From Andreesenia angusta (GTDB lineage Bacteria; Bacillota; Clostridia; Tissierellales; Gottschalkiaceae), in the NCBI RefSeq assembly GCF_001855385.1, contig NZ_MKIE01000006.1, forward strand, positions 62,001 to 126,000: DNA of 64,000 nucleotides, read 5' to 3'. Below are positions 36,710-45,731 of the stretch, one piece after another. Numbering within the stretch: position 1 is the first letter of the stretch; every line of letters begins with the position of its first letter. A program made the position numbers and the translations under genes. A model generated the notes under the pieces. It was given only the letters and a program-made list of their open reading frames with translations. It was not told the origin of the DNA and searched no databases.

Positions 36710-37804
36710 TTGAATAGAGGGATTTATACGGCCACGACCGGAATGATATACAATCAGAGGGCTGTAGACGCTATATCGAACAATATTGCGAATGCAAATA
36801 CAACAGGATTCAAGCGTGATGTCACAGTTGCAGAGTCGTTTCCCGAAGTTCTCTTGAGCAAGATAAACGACAGCGAGAGAACTACTATAAACCATCAGCC
36901 ATTCAGGGGAGTGGTGCAGAACGAAGTTAATGAAGAGGGAGTTTACTCTCTTTCCATAAATTCGGGGTACTTTAAAGTTGGAACACCGGCTGGCATAAGC
37001 CATAACAGAGAGCTTAAGTTTGTAGTCAACGAAGACGGATACTTAAGGACTTTCAGCAGGGACACAGACTTAGAGCGCCAGACGGTGGGAGAGAACTTTG
37101 TGCTGGACAGGTCGGGACAGCCTATAAGAGTGGGAAATCCAGGAGATATTCAGATTACAGCCAATGGAAATATAGTCTCGGGAGGCCAGGTGGCTGGAAA
37201 TATAGTTCATTTTCCGGCAAACCACGTAATCGGAACTACGAGCGGAGGAGTCAGGCTTTCAAGGGTGGCAAGCGATTTCACTGACGGGACCTATATAAAT
37301 ACGGAGAATGACCTTGACTTTGCCATAAAAGGAGAGGGGTTCTTCAAAGTAGTCGACGCAGAGGGAAATGAATTCTACACAAGAGACGGATCGTTCACCT
37401 TAAACCAGCAGGGTGTTCTCATCACAAAAGATGGCTACACTGTAGTTGGAACGAACGGCCCGATAACCATCCCAAGCGGCGGCACTTTCGAGCTGAGCGG
37501 AAACGGAACTATATACGTGGACAATCAGCAGGTTGGCCAGCTGAACATAGTGACTGTAGAGAACAAGCACGAAATGAGAAAGCACGGGGACAATCTTTTC
37601 ACCATGGAAGAGGGCTTTGAAGCAGAAGAAGCTCCTTTTCAGGGCGAAGTTATGTCAGGATACTTAGAAGGGTCGAACGTAAGCGCAGTAAAAGAGATGG
37701 TTCAGCTTATAACGGCCTATAGAAACTACGAGGCAAACCAAAAAGTAATCACTAATCAAGACGAGCTGCTTTCAAAAGTGGTGAACGAGCTTGGAAGAGT
37801 GTAA
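36710..37804 (+). CDS. flgF: Flagellar basal-body rod protein, FlgF/FlhO type
   Basis: A 364-residue axial rod protein exported by the flagellar type III apparatus. The N-terminal rod motif is NRGIYTATTGMIYNQRAVDAISNNIANANTTG, the central FlgE/F/G-like fold includes FAIKGEGFFKVVDAEGNEFYTRDGSF, and the C-terminal helix has YLEGSNVSAVKEMVQLITAYRNYEANQKV. It is longer than most FlgF proteins (about 250). TTG start after AGGAGGGG. It is 13 bases before the paralogous flgG. Confidence 0.9.
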   Translation: MNRGIYTATTGMIYNQRAVDAISNNIANANTTGFKRDVTVAESFPEVLLSKINDSERTTINHQPFRGVVQNEVNEEGVYSLSINSGYFKVGTPAGISHNRELKFVVNEDGYLRTFSRDTDLERQTVGENFVLDRSGQPIRVGNPGDIQITANGNIVSGGQVAGNIVHFPANHVIGTTSGGVRLSRVASDFTDGTYINTENDLDFAIKGEGFFKVVDAEGNEFYTRDGSFTLNQQGVLITKDGYTVVGTNGPITIPSGGTFELSGNGTIYVDNQQVGQLNIVTVENKHEMRKHGDNLFTMEEGFEAEEAPFQGEVMSGYLEGSNVSAVKEMVQLITAYRNYEANQKVITNQDELLSKVVNELGRV

Positions 37805-37817
37805 AGGAGAGAGATAG

Positions 37818-38603
37818 ATGATTAGAGGAATGTGGACAGCTGCGACTGGAATGAAGACGCAGCAGGGGAATATAGATGTAATTTCAAACAACCTTGCGAA
37901 TGTAAATACAACTTCGTATAAAAAGCAGAGAGCGGAGTTCAAGGACCTGCTCTACAGCAGCATAAAGAAGCCGAACGAGGAATCGCCTGTGAACCTTCAG
38001 TTTGGTCATGGAGCCATGATGATTGCAACGACTAAGGAATTCCAAAATGGAACGCCTCTAGACACGCAGAATCCTTTCGACGTGGCTATAGACGGAGATG
38101 GGTTCTTTGCAGTCCAGCTTCCAAACGGACAGGAGAGATACACAAGAGACGGAAGCTTCAAGCTGAGCGTAGAAGACGGAGAGTCTACGCTTGTGACTTC
38201 GGATGGGTATTATCTTTTGACAGAAGACGGAGACAACATAGTTATTCCGGAGGGAACGACCGACTTTACTGTAGCTCAAAACGGGACTGTGACTGTAAGA
38301 GACGAAGCAGGAGAAGTAGTGGAGCTTGGAAGGCTTAGGTTTGTGCAGTTTGTGAACAATCAGGGTCTTTCGGCTGAAGGAAGAAACCTATATGCGGCTA
38401 CGGACGCCTCAGGAGAAGCTGTAGACGTGGACGGCGAGGAGATGGACGCCAGCATAATACAGGGATATCTTGAGAGCTCCAATGTACAGGTAGTAGACGA
38501 GATGGTAAAGATGATAACAGCCCAGAGGGCGTACGAGATAAACTCAAAGGCTATACAGACTGGAGACGACATGCTCCAGACGGCCAACAACCTCAAGAGA
38601 TAG
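37818..38603 (+). CDS. flgG: Flagellar basal-body rod protein, FlgG/FlhP type
   Basis: The distal rod protein, 261 residues, the usual length. Motifs: MWTAATGMKTQQGNIDVISNNLANVNTT at the N-terminus, FDVAIDGDGFFAVQLPNGQERYTRDGSF in the middle, and YLESSNVQVVDEMVKMITAQRAYEINSKAI at the end. GGAGAGAG precedes the ATG. Together with the upstream gene it corresponds to Bacillus flhO-flhP. Confidence 0.94.
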   Translation: MIRGMWTAATGMKTQQGNIDVISNNLANVNTTSYKKQRAEFKDLLYSSIKKPNEESPVNLQFGHGAMMIATTKEFQNGTPLDTQNPFDVAIDGDGFFAVQLPNGQERYTRDGSFKLSVEDGESTLVTSDGYYLLTEDGDNIVIPEGTTDFTVAQNGTVTVRDEAGEVVELGRLRFVQFVNNQGLSAEGRNLYAATDASGEAVDVDGEEMDASIIQGYLESSNVQVVDEMVKMITAQRAYEINSKAIQTGDDMLQTANNLKR

Positions 38604-38616
38604 GGGATGATATAGA

Positions 38617-38955
38617 ATGCCTATTAACGGCCTGATTTCAAATTCATATTCAGACTATACGCAGAACAAGGCTGAGAGCTTGAGCAAAGTGGACACTGCA
38701 AATGCAGAAGACAAAAAGCTCCTAGAAGTGTGCCAGGAGTTTGAGTCCATATTTGTAAATATGATGCTCAAAACCATGAGAGAGTCGGTGAACGACGAAG
38801 ACTCACTTATACCTAAAAGCGCTGGAACAGAGATGTTTGAGAGCATGAGAGACGAGGAGCTGGCCAAGCAGATGACTATGGGCAAGACGAACTCGGGCTT
38901 CGGGCTGGCAGACACGCTCTACAGCCAGATGAAGGCGTCAAAAGCCTATAGATAG
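38617..38955 (+). CDS. flgJ: Rod-binding protein, FlgJ N-terminal domain only
   Basis: A 112-residue protein matching the rod-binding domain of FlgJ (ACQEFESIFVNMMLKTMRES-like pattern and GLADTLYSQM at the end), which caps the growing rod. The muramidase half found in proteobacterial FlgJ is absent, as is usual in Firmicutes. It is 13 bases after flgG, with GGGGATG ahead of its ATG, and ends the rod operon. Confidence 0.9.
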   Translation: MPINGLISNSYSDYTQNKAESLSKVDTANAEDKKLLEVCQEFESIFVNMMLKTMRESVNDEDSLIPKSAGTEMFESMRDEELAKQMTMGKTNSGFGLADTLYSQMKASKAYR

Positions 38956-38965
38956 CAGAATACAA

Positions 38966-38996
38966 AGTCCCACACAACTGTGTGGGATTATTTTTT
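38966..38996 (+). terminator. Terminator after flgJ
   Basis: TCCCACAC and GTGTGGGA around AACT, followed by TTATTTTTT. Confidence 0.9.
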
Positions 38997-39010
38997 ATGG
39001 AGGTGATTTT

Positions 39011-39952
39011 TTGGCAATACAGAACGTGCTTACACAGACGGTGGCTCTTTTCTTGCTTATAATAATAGGATATATAGTCAAAAAGCTAGATGTAGTCAGG
39101 GACAGTGACGTAAAGGGAATTTCAGAGCTCATAGTGAAGGTCACAATGCCTATAATGATAGTGGTTTCCATGTCTAGGGAGTTTTCAAGAGAGAAGCTTG
39201 TGTTCAGCGCCATAATGTTTGGAATAAGCAGTTTAAGCTACATATTCAAGAACATAATAGCCAAGTGGTTTACAAAAGTCTTTAAAGTAGAGGGGCCAGA
39301 GAGCGCAATCTACGAGATGATGATACTCTTCTCTAACTCTGGATTCATGGGTTTTCCAGTTGTAAAGGCGCTCTACGGAGAGGAGGGCGTCTTCTACGCC
39401 GCCATAATAAACGTCAGCTTCAATATCTTCATCTGGACCCTTGGGGTCAATATAATCTCAAGGCATAACGGCAAGCAGACTAAGCCGAGCGCAAAGACTC
39501 TTCTTAAAAATCCAGGGATAGCCAGCGTGATTATAGGGGCTGTGCTCTTTGTAGCGCCGGTGGAGATTCCAGAAGTCATAAAAGGACCACTTCAGATGAT
39601 AGGTGAGAGCACGACACCTCTCGCAATGATGACGATAGGTATGCTTTTGGTGAACACAAGCATAAAGACGCTTTTTAAAAACAAGAAGCTGGCACTTGCC
39701 TCTATGATGAGGATACTGGTTTTTCCGATTATATTTATGGCTATACTATTCATGCTAAAGATACCGCCTATACTTACGGGAATACTGCTTATACTGGAGA
39801 GTATGCCGGCGGCTTCAAGCATAGCTATATTTGCCAGAAGGTACGATTCTGACTACGAACTGGCATCGCAGGGCGTTTTTCTGTCTACGCTTTTAAATGT
39901 GATCACTATTCCGTTTATCCTTTATTTATTTTCTATGCTTTTCAAGGTATAA
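39011..39952 (+). CDS. AEC (auxin efflux carrier) family transporter
   Basis: A 313-residue membrane carrier with about ten hydrophobic spans in two halves. Family features include FSNSGFMGFPVVKALYGEEGVFYA and the C-terminal ESMPAASSIAIFARRYDSDYELASQ. Bacterial members move organic acids such as malate or malonate; the substrate here is unknown. TTG start with TGGAGGTGA upstream. It sits alone between flgJ and fabZ. Confidence 0.9.
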   Translation: MAIQNVLTQTVALFLLIIIGYIVKKLDVVRDSDVKGISELIVKVTMPIMIVVSMSREFSREKLVFSAIMFGISSLSYIFKNIIAKWFTKVFKVEGPESAIYEMMILFSNSGFMGFPVVKALYGEEGVFYAAIINVSFNIFIWTLGVNIISRHNGKQTKPSAKTLLKNPGIASVIIGAVLFVAPVEIPEVIKGPLQMIGESTTPLAMMTIGMLLVNTSIKTLFKNKKLALASMMRILVFPIIFMAILFMLKIPPILTGILLILESMPAASSIAIFARRYDSDYELASQGVFLSTLLNVITIPFILYLFSMLFKV

Positions 39953-39999
39953 TGAGGGAGTATGACTAAAAATGAACAGAGTTCAGAGGAGGAAAAGAT

Positions 40000-40422
40000 A
40001 TGTTAGACAATATAAAGATTCAGGAGCTTCTACCGCACAGATATCCATTTTTGCTGGTAGACAAGGTAGTTGAGGTGGAAGAGGGTAAGAGAGCTGTAGG
40101 GATAAAGAATGTGACTATAAACGAACCTTTCTTCCAAGGGCATTTCCCGGGGAACCCCATAATGCCAGGAGTTCTCATAGTGGAGGCTATGGCGCAGGTC
40201 GGGCTTATAGCGCTAAAGAGTATGGACGAGTACAAGGACAAGCTTGGCGTGTTCGCAGGGATAGACGGAGTGAGGTTTAAAAAGCAGGTTGTGCCTGGAG
40301 ATACGCTTAGAATAGAAGTGGAACTTGTAAAGATAAAAAGAGGGATAGGCGTAGCTGAAGGGTCAGCATACGTCGGAGACGAGCTGGCTTGCAAGGGCAC
40401 TATAATGTTTGGACTAATTTAA
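40000..40422 (+). CDS. fabZ: 3-hydroxyacyl-ACP dehydratase
   Basis: Dehydrates 3-hydroxyacyl-ACP in fatty acid elongation. The 140-residue hot-dog fold protein has [15 protein letters not shown] and the catalytic His near 48 in [23 protein letters not shown]. In Bacillus the fabZ gene (ywpB) also follows flhO-flhP. GAGGAGG precedes the ATG; murJ begins 20 bases downstream. Confidence 0.96.
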   Translation: MLDNIKIQELLPHRYPFLLVDKVVEVEEGKRAVGIKNVTINEPFFQGHFPGNPIMPGVLIVEAMAQVGLIALKSMDEYKDKLGVFAGIDGVRFKKQVVPGDTLRIEVELVKIKRGIGVAEGSAYVGDELACKGTIMFGLI

Positions 40423-40442
40423 AAAGATGGGACTGATGGAAT

Positions 40443-42014
40443 TTGAGTACTACAGGTAAGTTGTTTAAATCAGCTTCAATGATGGCTATAGTCACACTGC
40501 TTAGTAAATTTCTAGGTTTTTTCAGAGAGATATTCATAGCTTCAAAGTTTGGGTCGGGGTATGAGACCGACACCTACATAGTGGCGATGACGGCCACATA
40601 TCTCATAATGGGAATGGTGGCGGGAGCTTTCAACACAGTGCTCGTGCCTATTTTCTCAGAGATAGATGAGGTACATGGAAAAGAGAGAAGCGTAAAATTT
40701 CTGAACAACACACTAAATATAATGTTTTTTATCTCGATTGGGGCCATGGTTTTATTCTACTTCCTGTCTCCAGTTGCTATATCTATTCTTGGAAACGGTT
40801 TTGAAGGCAAGCAGTTTGAACTGGCCGTGAAGCTTAACAGAATAGGGCTTCCGATAGTGCTTGGGATGAGCTTCTCTTTTATATTCTCAGGATTTCTCCA
40901 GAGCAGAGAGAGGTTTTTTGCACCGTCCGCCACGGGATTTCCGTTTAACATAGTCCAAATACTATTCCTGCTGACACTGTCTTCAGTCTTCGGAATAGAA
41001 GGGCTTATGGTGGCACTTGTGCTAGCCATATTCGGACAGGTTGTAATACAGATACCTCCTGCGATAAAAGAGGGATTCAAGTACAGGTGGGTATTCGACA
41101 CAAAAGACAAGTATGTAAGAAAGATGCTATACTTGACGCTACCTGTAATGCTTGGAACGGCCATACAGCAGGTGAATATAATAGTTGACAGAGCGCTTGC
41201 TTCAAGACTGGTCGAGGGAAGTATATCCTCGCTCAGCTATGCGGCCAGAGTAAACGAGATAATACTCGGGATATTTGTAACGGCAATAACTACAGCTGTA
41301 TTTCCAGTGCTGTCTAAGGCCGCTACACAGAAAGACATAAAGTCGCTTGTGAGAATAACTAAAAAAGGGAGTATGCTTATATTCCTTATAACCATACCTT
41401 CGACTATAGGGCTTATGATACTTGCAGAGCCTGTGGTGAAGCTTTTCTTCGAGAGAGGAGCTTTCGACAGCGAAGCTACAAAGATGACTTATCAGGCTCT
41501 TTTCTTCTACTCATTGGGAATGGTGGGAATGGCCATGAGGCTTATGGTTACAAGGGTGTACTACTCTATACAGGACACCAAATCTCCGACTGTAAACGGA
41601 CTATTCGCCATGATCTTAAACGTGGTTCTAAACCTAGCGCTTATAGTGCCCCTTCAGCATAGAGGACTTGCGCTTGCCACAAGCATCTCAAGCATACTCA
41701 GTTCGGCCATGTTGCTTGCAGGGCTTAGAAGCAGAGTTGAGGGCTTCGAGCTTAGGTCTTACGGAGTGGGATTTTTAAAGATACTCTTTGCGTCTAGCGT
41801 AATGGGCGCTTTTGTATACGGAGCATATAGATATACTAGACATATAGTCATGGGAGACAGCTTTATGATGAGTGCTGCTGTACTGGGTGCGATAGTCTTG
41901 ATAGCCGTGATAATATACGTAAACCTTTGCTATTTACTCAGAGTCAGCGGAGCTGCAAAAGGCTACAAAGACAAGATATTGGACAAGGGCAAGCGAAAGA
42001 TCAGAAAGAAATAA
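40443..42014 (+). CDS. murJ: Lipid II flippase MurJ
   Basis: Flips lipid-linked peptidoglycan precursor across the membrane. The 523-residue protein has 14 predicted spans with the MOP-superfamily start SMMAIVTLLSKFLGFFREIFIASKFG and PVMLGTAIQQVNIIVDRALAS in the middle. TTG start preceded by GATGGAAT, a weak site. It belongs to the wall-synthesis group with murA, mbl and tagO in this window. Confidence 0.92.
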   Translation: MSTTGKLFKSASMMAIVTLLSKFLGFFREIFIASKFGSGYETDTYIVAMTATYLIMGMVAGAFNTVLVPIFSEIDEVHGKERSVKFLNNTLNIMFFISIGAMVLFYFLSPVAISILGNGFEGKQFELAVKLNRIGLPIVLGMSFSFIFSGFLQSRERFFAPSATGFPFNIVQILFLLTLSSVFGIEGLMVALVLAIFGQVVIQIPPAIKEGFKYRWVFDTKDKYVRKMLYLTLPVMLGTAIQQVNIIVDRALASRLVEGSISSLSYAARVNEIILGIFVTAITTAVFPVLSKAATQKDIKSLVRITKKGSMLIFLITIPSTIGLMILAEPVVKLFFERGAFDSEATKMTYQALFFYSLGMVGMAMRLMVTRVYYSIQDTKSPTVNGLFAMILNVVLNLALIVPLQHRGLALATSISSILSSAMLLAGLRSRVEGFELRSYGVGFLKILFASSVMGAFVYGAYRYTRHIVMGDSFMMSAAVLGAIVLIAVIIYVNLCYLLRVSGAAKGYKDKILDKGKRKIRKK

Positions 42015-42100
42015 TTAATTAAGAGCTAGCGAATCTGGGTATATAGATATAGAAAAAAACTATATACAGAACAGGAAACAGCAAGGGGGACTTTTGAGAC

Positions 42101-42955
42101 ATGCATTCACAGCTTGGAATAAGTATTCACGGTGTAGATACGGAATACGTAAGAAAAAGGGGATTTAAGAGAGTACAGATATGCCAGAAGTTTTCTAAAA
42201 CAGAGGACGTGACTTCTCTACTTAAGCTGTCTAGGGAAAAGGGGATAAAGATAAGCTTTCACGCGCCTATTTTTCACCAGGTGGACCATGCAGCCACTTA
42301 CTATTTGAGCAAGAACTTCAGGCTTAGAGAGGCCACTTTCGAGATACTCGAGATAAATATGAAGATGGCCCAGTGCCTTCCGTCTGAATACGTCGTAATA
42401 CACTTCACGTCTAAGACTATGAAAGATGAGAGCTACGATTCCTACGAGGAAATGATGAAGATAGCCAGAAGGAGCGTAAAGAGGCTGGGAAAACTGGCTG
42501 AAAAGTACAGCTTGAAGGTGAATATAGAGTATGCAAGCTATGACGAGAAGTTCAGGGATCCAGACGAGTGGATAGAGCTTGTAAAAGACCAGAGTGACGT
42601 GGGGATATGTCTTGATATAGGTCAGCTTTTTACAAACTGCAAGGCGCTTAAGCTGGACTTCCATGAAAAGCTAAGAGATATACTGCCGTATACAAATGCG
42701 GTTCATATCTGGAATACAAGGGACGAAAGCGACCTGGACAAATTTGGCTATATACCGGTGAACCCTTCTCAAAGTCCAGAAGAGGGCTGGATAGACATAG
42801 AGAAGAGCATTGAGATCATAAAAGAGCAGAAGAGGGAAATACCCATAATATTCGAGCCCAATTTTGACTACAGCGGGGAAGAATATTTTTCAGAGGGGCT
42901 AGACTGGGTAAACAATATAATAGGGAAAAAAGAGTTAGAAAAAATTACTGTTTAG
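42101..42955 (+). CDS. Xylose-isomerase-like TIM-barrel protein
   Basis: A 284-residue soluble protein with the AP-endonuclease-2/sugar-isomerase barrel pattern: KISFHAPIFHQVD, YVVIHFTSK, LKVNIEYAS, VGICLDIGQLF, NAVHIWNTRDES and IPIIFEPNFDYSG provide likely metal ligands (His, Glu, Asp). It could be a sugar-phosphate isomerase/epimerase or a nuclease IV relative; the substrate cannot be inferred. AGGGGGA lies ahead of the ATG. It is 17 bases before a phosphosugar mutase, which favours a sugar role. Confidence 0.75.
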   Translation: MHSQLGISIHGVDTEYVRKRGFKRVQICQKFSKTEDVTSLLKLSREKGIKISFHAPIFHQVDHAATYYLSKNFRLREATFEILEINMKMAQCLPSEYVVIHFTSKTMKDESYDSYEEMMKIARRSVKRLGKLAEKYSLKVNIEYASYDEKFRDPDEWIELVKDQSDVGICLDIGQLFTNCKALKLDFHEKLRDILPYTNAVHIWNTRDESDLDKFGYIPVNPSQSPEEGWIDIEKSIEIIKEQKREIPIIFEPNFDYSGEEYFSEGLDWVNNIIGKKELEKITV

Positions 42956-42971
42956 AAACGGGGGACTGAAT

Positions 42972-44684
42972 ATGGACTACATGGAGATATATCAGGAATG
43001 GATGACAGACAGCTACTTTGACGAGAAGACAAGGCAGGAGCTTGCGCTTATAAAAGATGACGAGACGGAGATAAAAGAGAGATTCTATCAGGAGCTTAAA
43101 TTCGGTACAGGAGGGCTTAGGGGCATAATAGGAGCTGGCACCAACAGGATGAACAACTACACTGTGGCCAAGGCGTCGCAGGGGCTTGCAGACTACGTGC
43201 TAGAGACTACAGAGAGTTCTGAGCCTTCGGCTGTAGTGACATACGACTCCAGGATAAAGTCGGACGAGTTCGCCCTTATAACTGCAAGGGTGTTTGCAGC
43301 CAACGGGATAAAGACATATCTATTTGAAGGCGTAAGGCCTACACCTTTTGCTTCTTTCGCAGTCAGACATTTTAAAGCTGATACAGGGGTGATGATAACG
43401 GCTAGCCACAATCCGCCTGAGTACAACGGGTACAAGGCGTATGGAAACGATGGAAGCCAGTACACTACAGACGATGCAAGCCGTATAATAGACAAGGCGC
43501 ACGCTGTAGGAAGATACTCTAATGTGAAGATGATGTCTGAAGATGAAGCCAGAGGGAAGGGACTCATAATCTCGGGTCCAAACGAAGTGGACGAAGAGTA
43601 TATAGAGAATGTGCTTTCTCTAGCGCTGAGAGACGATATAGACAAGGACGTGTGCATAGTCTACTCCGCCATGCACGGCGTAGGCGGAAAGAGCGTTATG
43701 AGAGTGCTTGGCGAGAGAGGGTTTACAAATGTACACCCTGTTGTAGAGCAGCTTGAGCCAGACGGGAACTTTCCTACAAGCAGATACCCAAACCCGGAGG
43801 CGGCAGACGCCTTTGAATACTCCATAGCCAAGGGCACTGAAGTCAAGGCCGACATACTGATGGCCACTGACCCGGACTCGGACAGGGTAGGTGTCATGGC
43901 AAAAAGCGAAACTGGCTATGTGCAGCTCACAGGAAACGAAGTCGGGGCACTTCTTATGGACTATATACTGAGAGAGAAAGACAGGCGAGGTGAGATTCCT
44001 GAAAAGGGAGTGCTCATAAAGACAATAGTGTCCAACAGGTTTGCTGACAGAATAGCCGAGAAATACGGCCTTAAAGTCATAGATACGCTTACAGGCTTCA
44101 AGAATATAGCTGAGGCCATGAGGGACTTAGAGAATGAAGGCGATTACTCTTATGTGTTTGGATATGAGGAGAGCATAGGCTACCTTCCAGAGACTTTCGT
44201 AAGAGACAAGGACGCAGTCTCTACAGCTATGCTGATCGCAGAGATGGCAGGATACTACAAGAGTGAAGGCAAGGCTGTGCTTGAAAAACTAGACGAGATA
44301 TACCAGGAGTTTGGCTACTTTGCAGAGAGCCTCTACTCCATATCCATGCCTGGAGAAGAGGGCAGGGAGAAGATAGCAAAGCTTATGGAGCTCTTCAGAG
44401 ACGACTACCCTATGAGAATAGGAGAGCTTAGACTTACAGAGGTCATGGACTTCAAGGAAGGAAAGACCAAGAAGCTGGACGGCGGAAGCATAGACATAGA
44501 GCTTCCAAGGGAAAATGTGCTCAAGTACATCTTTGAAGACCGTGCATGGTACGCTGTAAGGCCTTCTGGAACAGAGCCTAAGATAAAGTTCTACGTATAT
44601 GCAACGGATACAAGAAAAGAAGTGGCAGAGCAGAGGGTAAAGGATATAAAAGACAAAATAGATGAGCTTGCAAAGAGCATATAG
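42972..44684 (+). CDS. pgcA: Phosphoglucomutase/phosphomannomutase
   Basis: Moves phosphate between the C1 and C6 positions of hexose phosphates, supplying glucose-1-phosphate or mannose-1-phosphate. The 570-residue alpha-D-phosphohexomutase has FGTGGLRGIIGAGTNRMN, the phosphoserine loop TASHNPPEYNGYKAYG, the Mg2+ loop DPDSDR, the sugar loop GYEESIGYLP and the phosphate loop PSGTEPKIKFY. Its size fits the PgcA group. Own terminator follows. Confidence 0.94.
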   Translation: MDYMEIYQEWMTDSYFDEKTRQELALIKDDETEIKERFYQELKFGTGGLRGIIGAGTNRMNNYTVAKASQGLADYVLETTESSEPSAVVTYDSRIKSDEFALITARVFAANGIKTYLFEGVRPTPFASFAVRHFKADTGVMITASHNPPEYNGYKAYGNDGSQYTTDDASRIIDKAHAVGRYSNVKMMSEDEARGKGLIISGPNEVDEEYIENVLSLALRDDIDKDVCIVYSAMHGVGGKSVMRVLGERGFTNVHPVVEQLEPDGNFPTSRYPNPEAADAFEYSIAKGTEVKADILMATDPDSDRVGVMAKSETGYVQLTGNEVGALLMDYILREKDRRGEIPEKGVLIKTIVSNRFADRIAEKYGLKVIDTLTGFKNIAEAMRDLENEGDYSYVFGYEESIGYLPETFVRDKDAVSTAMLIAEMAGYYKSEGKAVLEKLDEIYQEFGYFAESLYSISMPGEEGREKIAKLMELFRDDYPMRIGELRLTEVMDFKEGKTKKLDGGSIDIELPRENVLKYIFEDRAWYAVRPSGTEPKIKFYVYATDTRKEVAEQRVKDIKDKIDELAKSI

Positions 44685-44700
44685 ATTATAGATTATAGAT

Positions 44701-44731
44701 AAAGTCCCCTTAAGGGGGCTTTGTTTTTTAA
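44701..44731 (+). terminator. Terminator after the phosphohexomutase gene
   Basis: AAAGTCCCCTT pairs with AAGGGGGCTTT (one G bulge or G-T), followed by GTTTTTT. Confidence 0.85.
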
Positions 44732-44758
44732 AAACTGGGATAAGAAATAAGTTCTAGT

Positions 44759-44921
44759 AAAGTCATAAGGATGACAAGCATCATAGAGATTTGATGAAAA
44801 TACAGAACAAGTGAAAATTCGTTTTAATCTGGTGTCTGAGCGCAAGCGAGTTCCAGATTTTGAATCTGAACGGTTCTAATGTATTTTCTGAATCGGAGTG
44901 TGCCTTGGAGTTTATGACTTT
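44759..44921 (-). repeat. Dispersed inverted-repeat element, copy 1
   Basis: About 163 bases, reverse orientation relative to the other two copies. Ends are perfect 10-base inverted repeats (AAAGTCATAA and TTATGACTTT). The core reads, on the minus strand, AATCTGG-AACTCGCTTGCGCTCAGACA-CCAGATT. Together with the terminator at 44701 and a possible sigma-D promoter it fills the 311-base gap before the SLH gene. It encodes no credible protein. Confidence 0.85.
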
Positions 44922-44945
44922 GTCTAGAAACAATCCGCTTATACT

Positions 44946-44972
44946 CAAAGAAGGCTTTTTCTTTGTCGATAA
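44946..44972 (+). promoter_or_regulatory. Possible sigma-D promoter for the SLH gene
   Basis: CAAA (44946-44949), 15 bases, GTCGATAA (44965-44972). The -10 box is identical to that of flgF; the -35 has one mismatch. It ends 23 bases before the ATG. Confidence 0.45.
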
Positions 44973-44995
44973 TACCTAAAGAGAGGAGTGAGAGC

Positions 44996-45631
44996 ATGAG
45001 ATTTAAAAAGTTAGCGAAGCGCCTTGCGTCAGCGGTCATAGCGTTTTCTATGCTGGGAGGGTCGATGGCCAGTGCGACGACTTTAAGCGATATCTCTGGC
45101 CACTGGGCCAAACAGAACATAGAGTGGATGGTAGAGAAAAGTTTTGTGACTGGGTACAAGGACGGGACATTCAAGCCCAACAACTCCATCACAAGGTCGG
45201 AGTTTGCTGCCATACTTGTGAGGTCTGGAACTTTCGACAGAAACAGCTACAGAGGCACTTTCAGCGATATAAAGGATGGCGAATGGCACTCTGTGTTTAT
45301 ACAGACGGCCTACGACAAGGGCTGGATAAAGGGGAGTGACGGAAAATTTAGGCCAAACGACAAGATAAGCAGAGCCGAAATGGCGGCTATAATGGGTAGG
45401 ATAGTTAAGAGCAGAAGCCAGGACCCTGCAAATGGAAGGCATATGATAGCGAACGTATTTGCAGACAGGTGGAGCATGCCGAACTGGTCTAAAGACGATA
45501 TGGCTTATACGCTTGAAAACGGCATAATGAAGGGTGGGACTGGAAACAGATTTCTGCCGAACGACTCAAGCACAAGGGCGGAAGCTGCGACTGTTATATA
45601 CAATACGCTCAAGTTTTTTGGGAGTGTCTAA
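44996..45631 (+). CDS. SLH-domain protein
   Basis: A 211-residue secreted protein with signal peptide (FKKLAKRLASAVIAF to about MASAT) and three SLH modules (TGYKDGTFKPNNSITRSEFA, KGSDGKFRPNDKISRAEMA, KGGTGNRFLPNDSSTRAEAA) and nothing else. I choose ATG at 44996, with AGAGGAGTG six bases ahead; the in-frame start at 44963 has no site. It lies alone between two terminators. A structural or linking role on the wall is likely. Confidence 0.88.
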   Translation: MRFKKLAKRLASAVIAFSMLGGSMASATTLSDISGHWAKQNIEWMVEKSFVTGYKDGTFKPNNSITRSEFAAILVRSGTFDRNSYRGTFSDIKDGEWHSVFIQTAYDKGWIKGSDGKFRPNDKISRAEMAAIMGRIVKSRSQDPANGRHMIANVFADRWSMPNWSKDDMAYTLENGIMKGGTGNRFLPNDSSTRAEAATVIYNTLKFFGSV

Positions 45632-45658
45632 AGGGACCCGGAAAGGGTTCTTTTTTAA
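45631..45658 (+). terminator. Terminator after the SLH gene
   Basis: AAGGGACCC pairs with GGGTTCTTT (one G-T pair), loop GGAAA region, then a T run. It begins at the last base of the stop codon. Confidence 0.8.
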
Positions 45659-45664
45659 TTTGCG

Positions 45665-45713
45665 TTGACAATATATTCCCATAAGTGTATTGTGTAGGTA
45701 ATATACAACATAC
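45665..45713 (+). promoter_or_regulatory. Promoter with operator-like dyad for the exporter operon
   Basis: TTGACA (45665-45670), 17 bases, TATTGT (45688-45693). The half-sites AGTGTATT and AATATACA flank the start region as an imperfect inverted repeat, as expected for a GntR/YtrA-like operator. No regulator gene lies next to it, so the repressor is unknown. Confidence 0.5.
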
Positions 45714-45731
45714 AAAATGAGGAGGAATAAA

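Noticed and set aside
44759..44921. Insertion sequence or pseudogene of a transposase
   Set aside because: Too short and no reading frame resembling a transposase; treated as a non-coding repeat.
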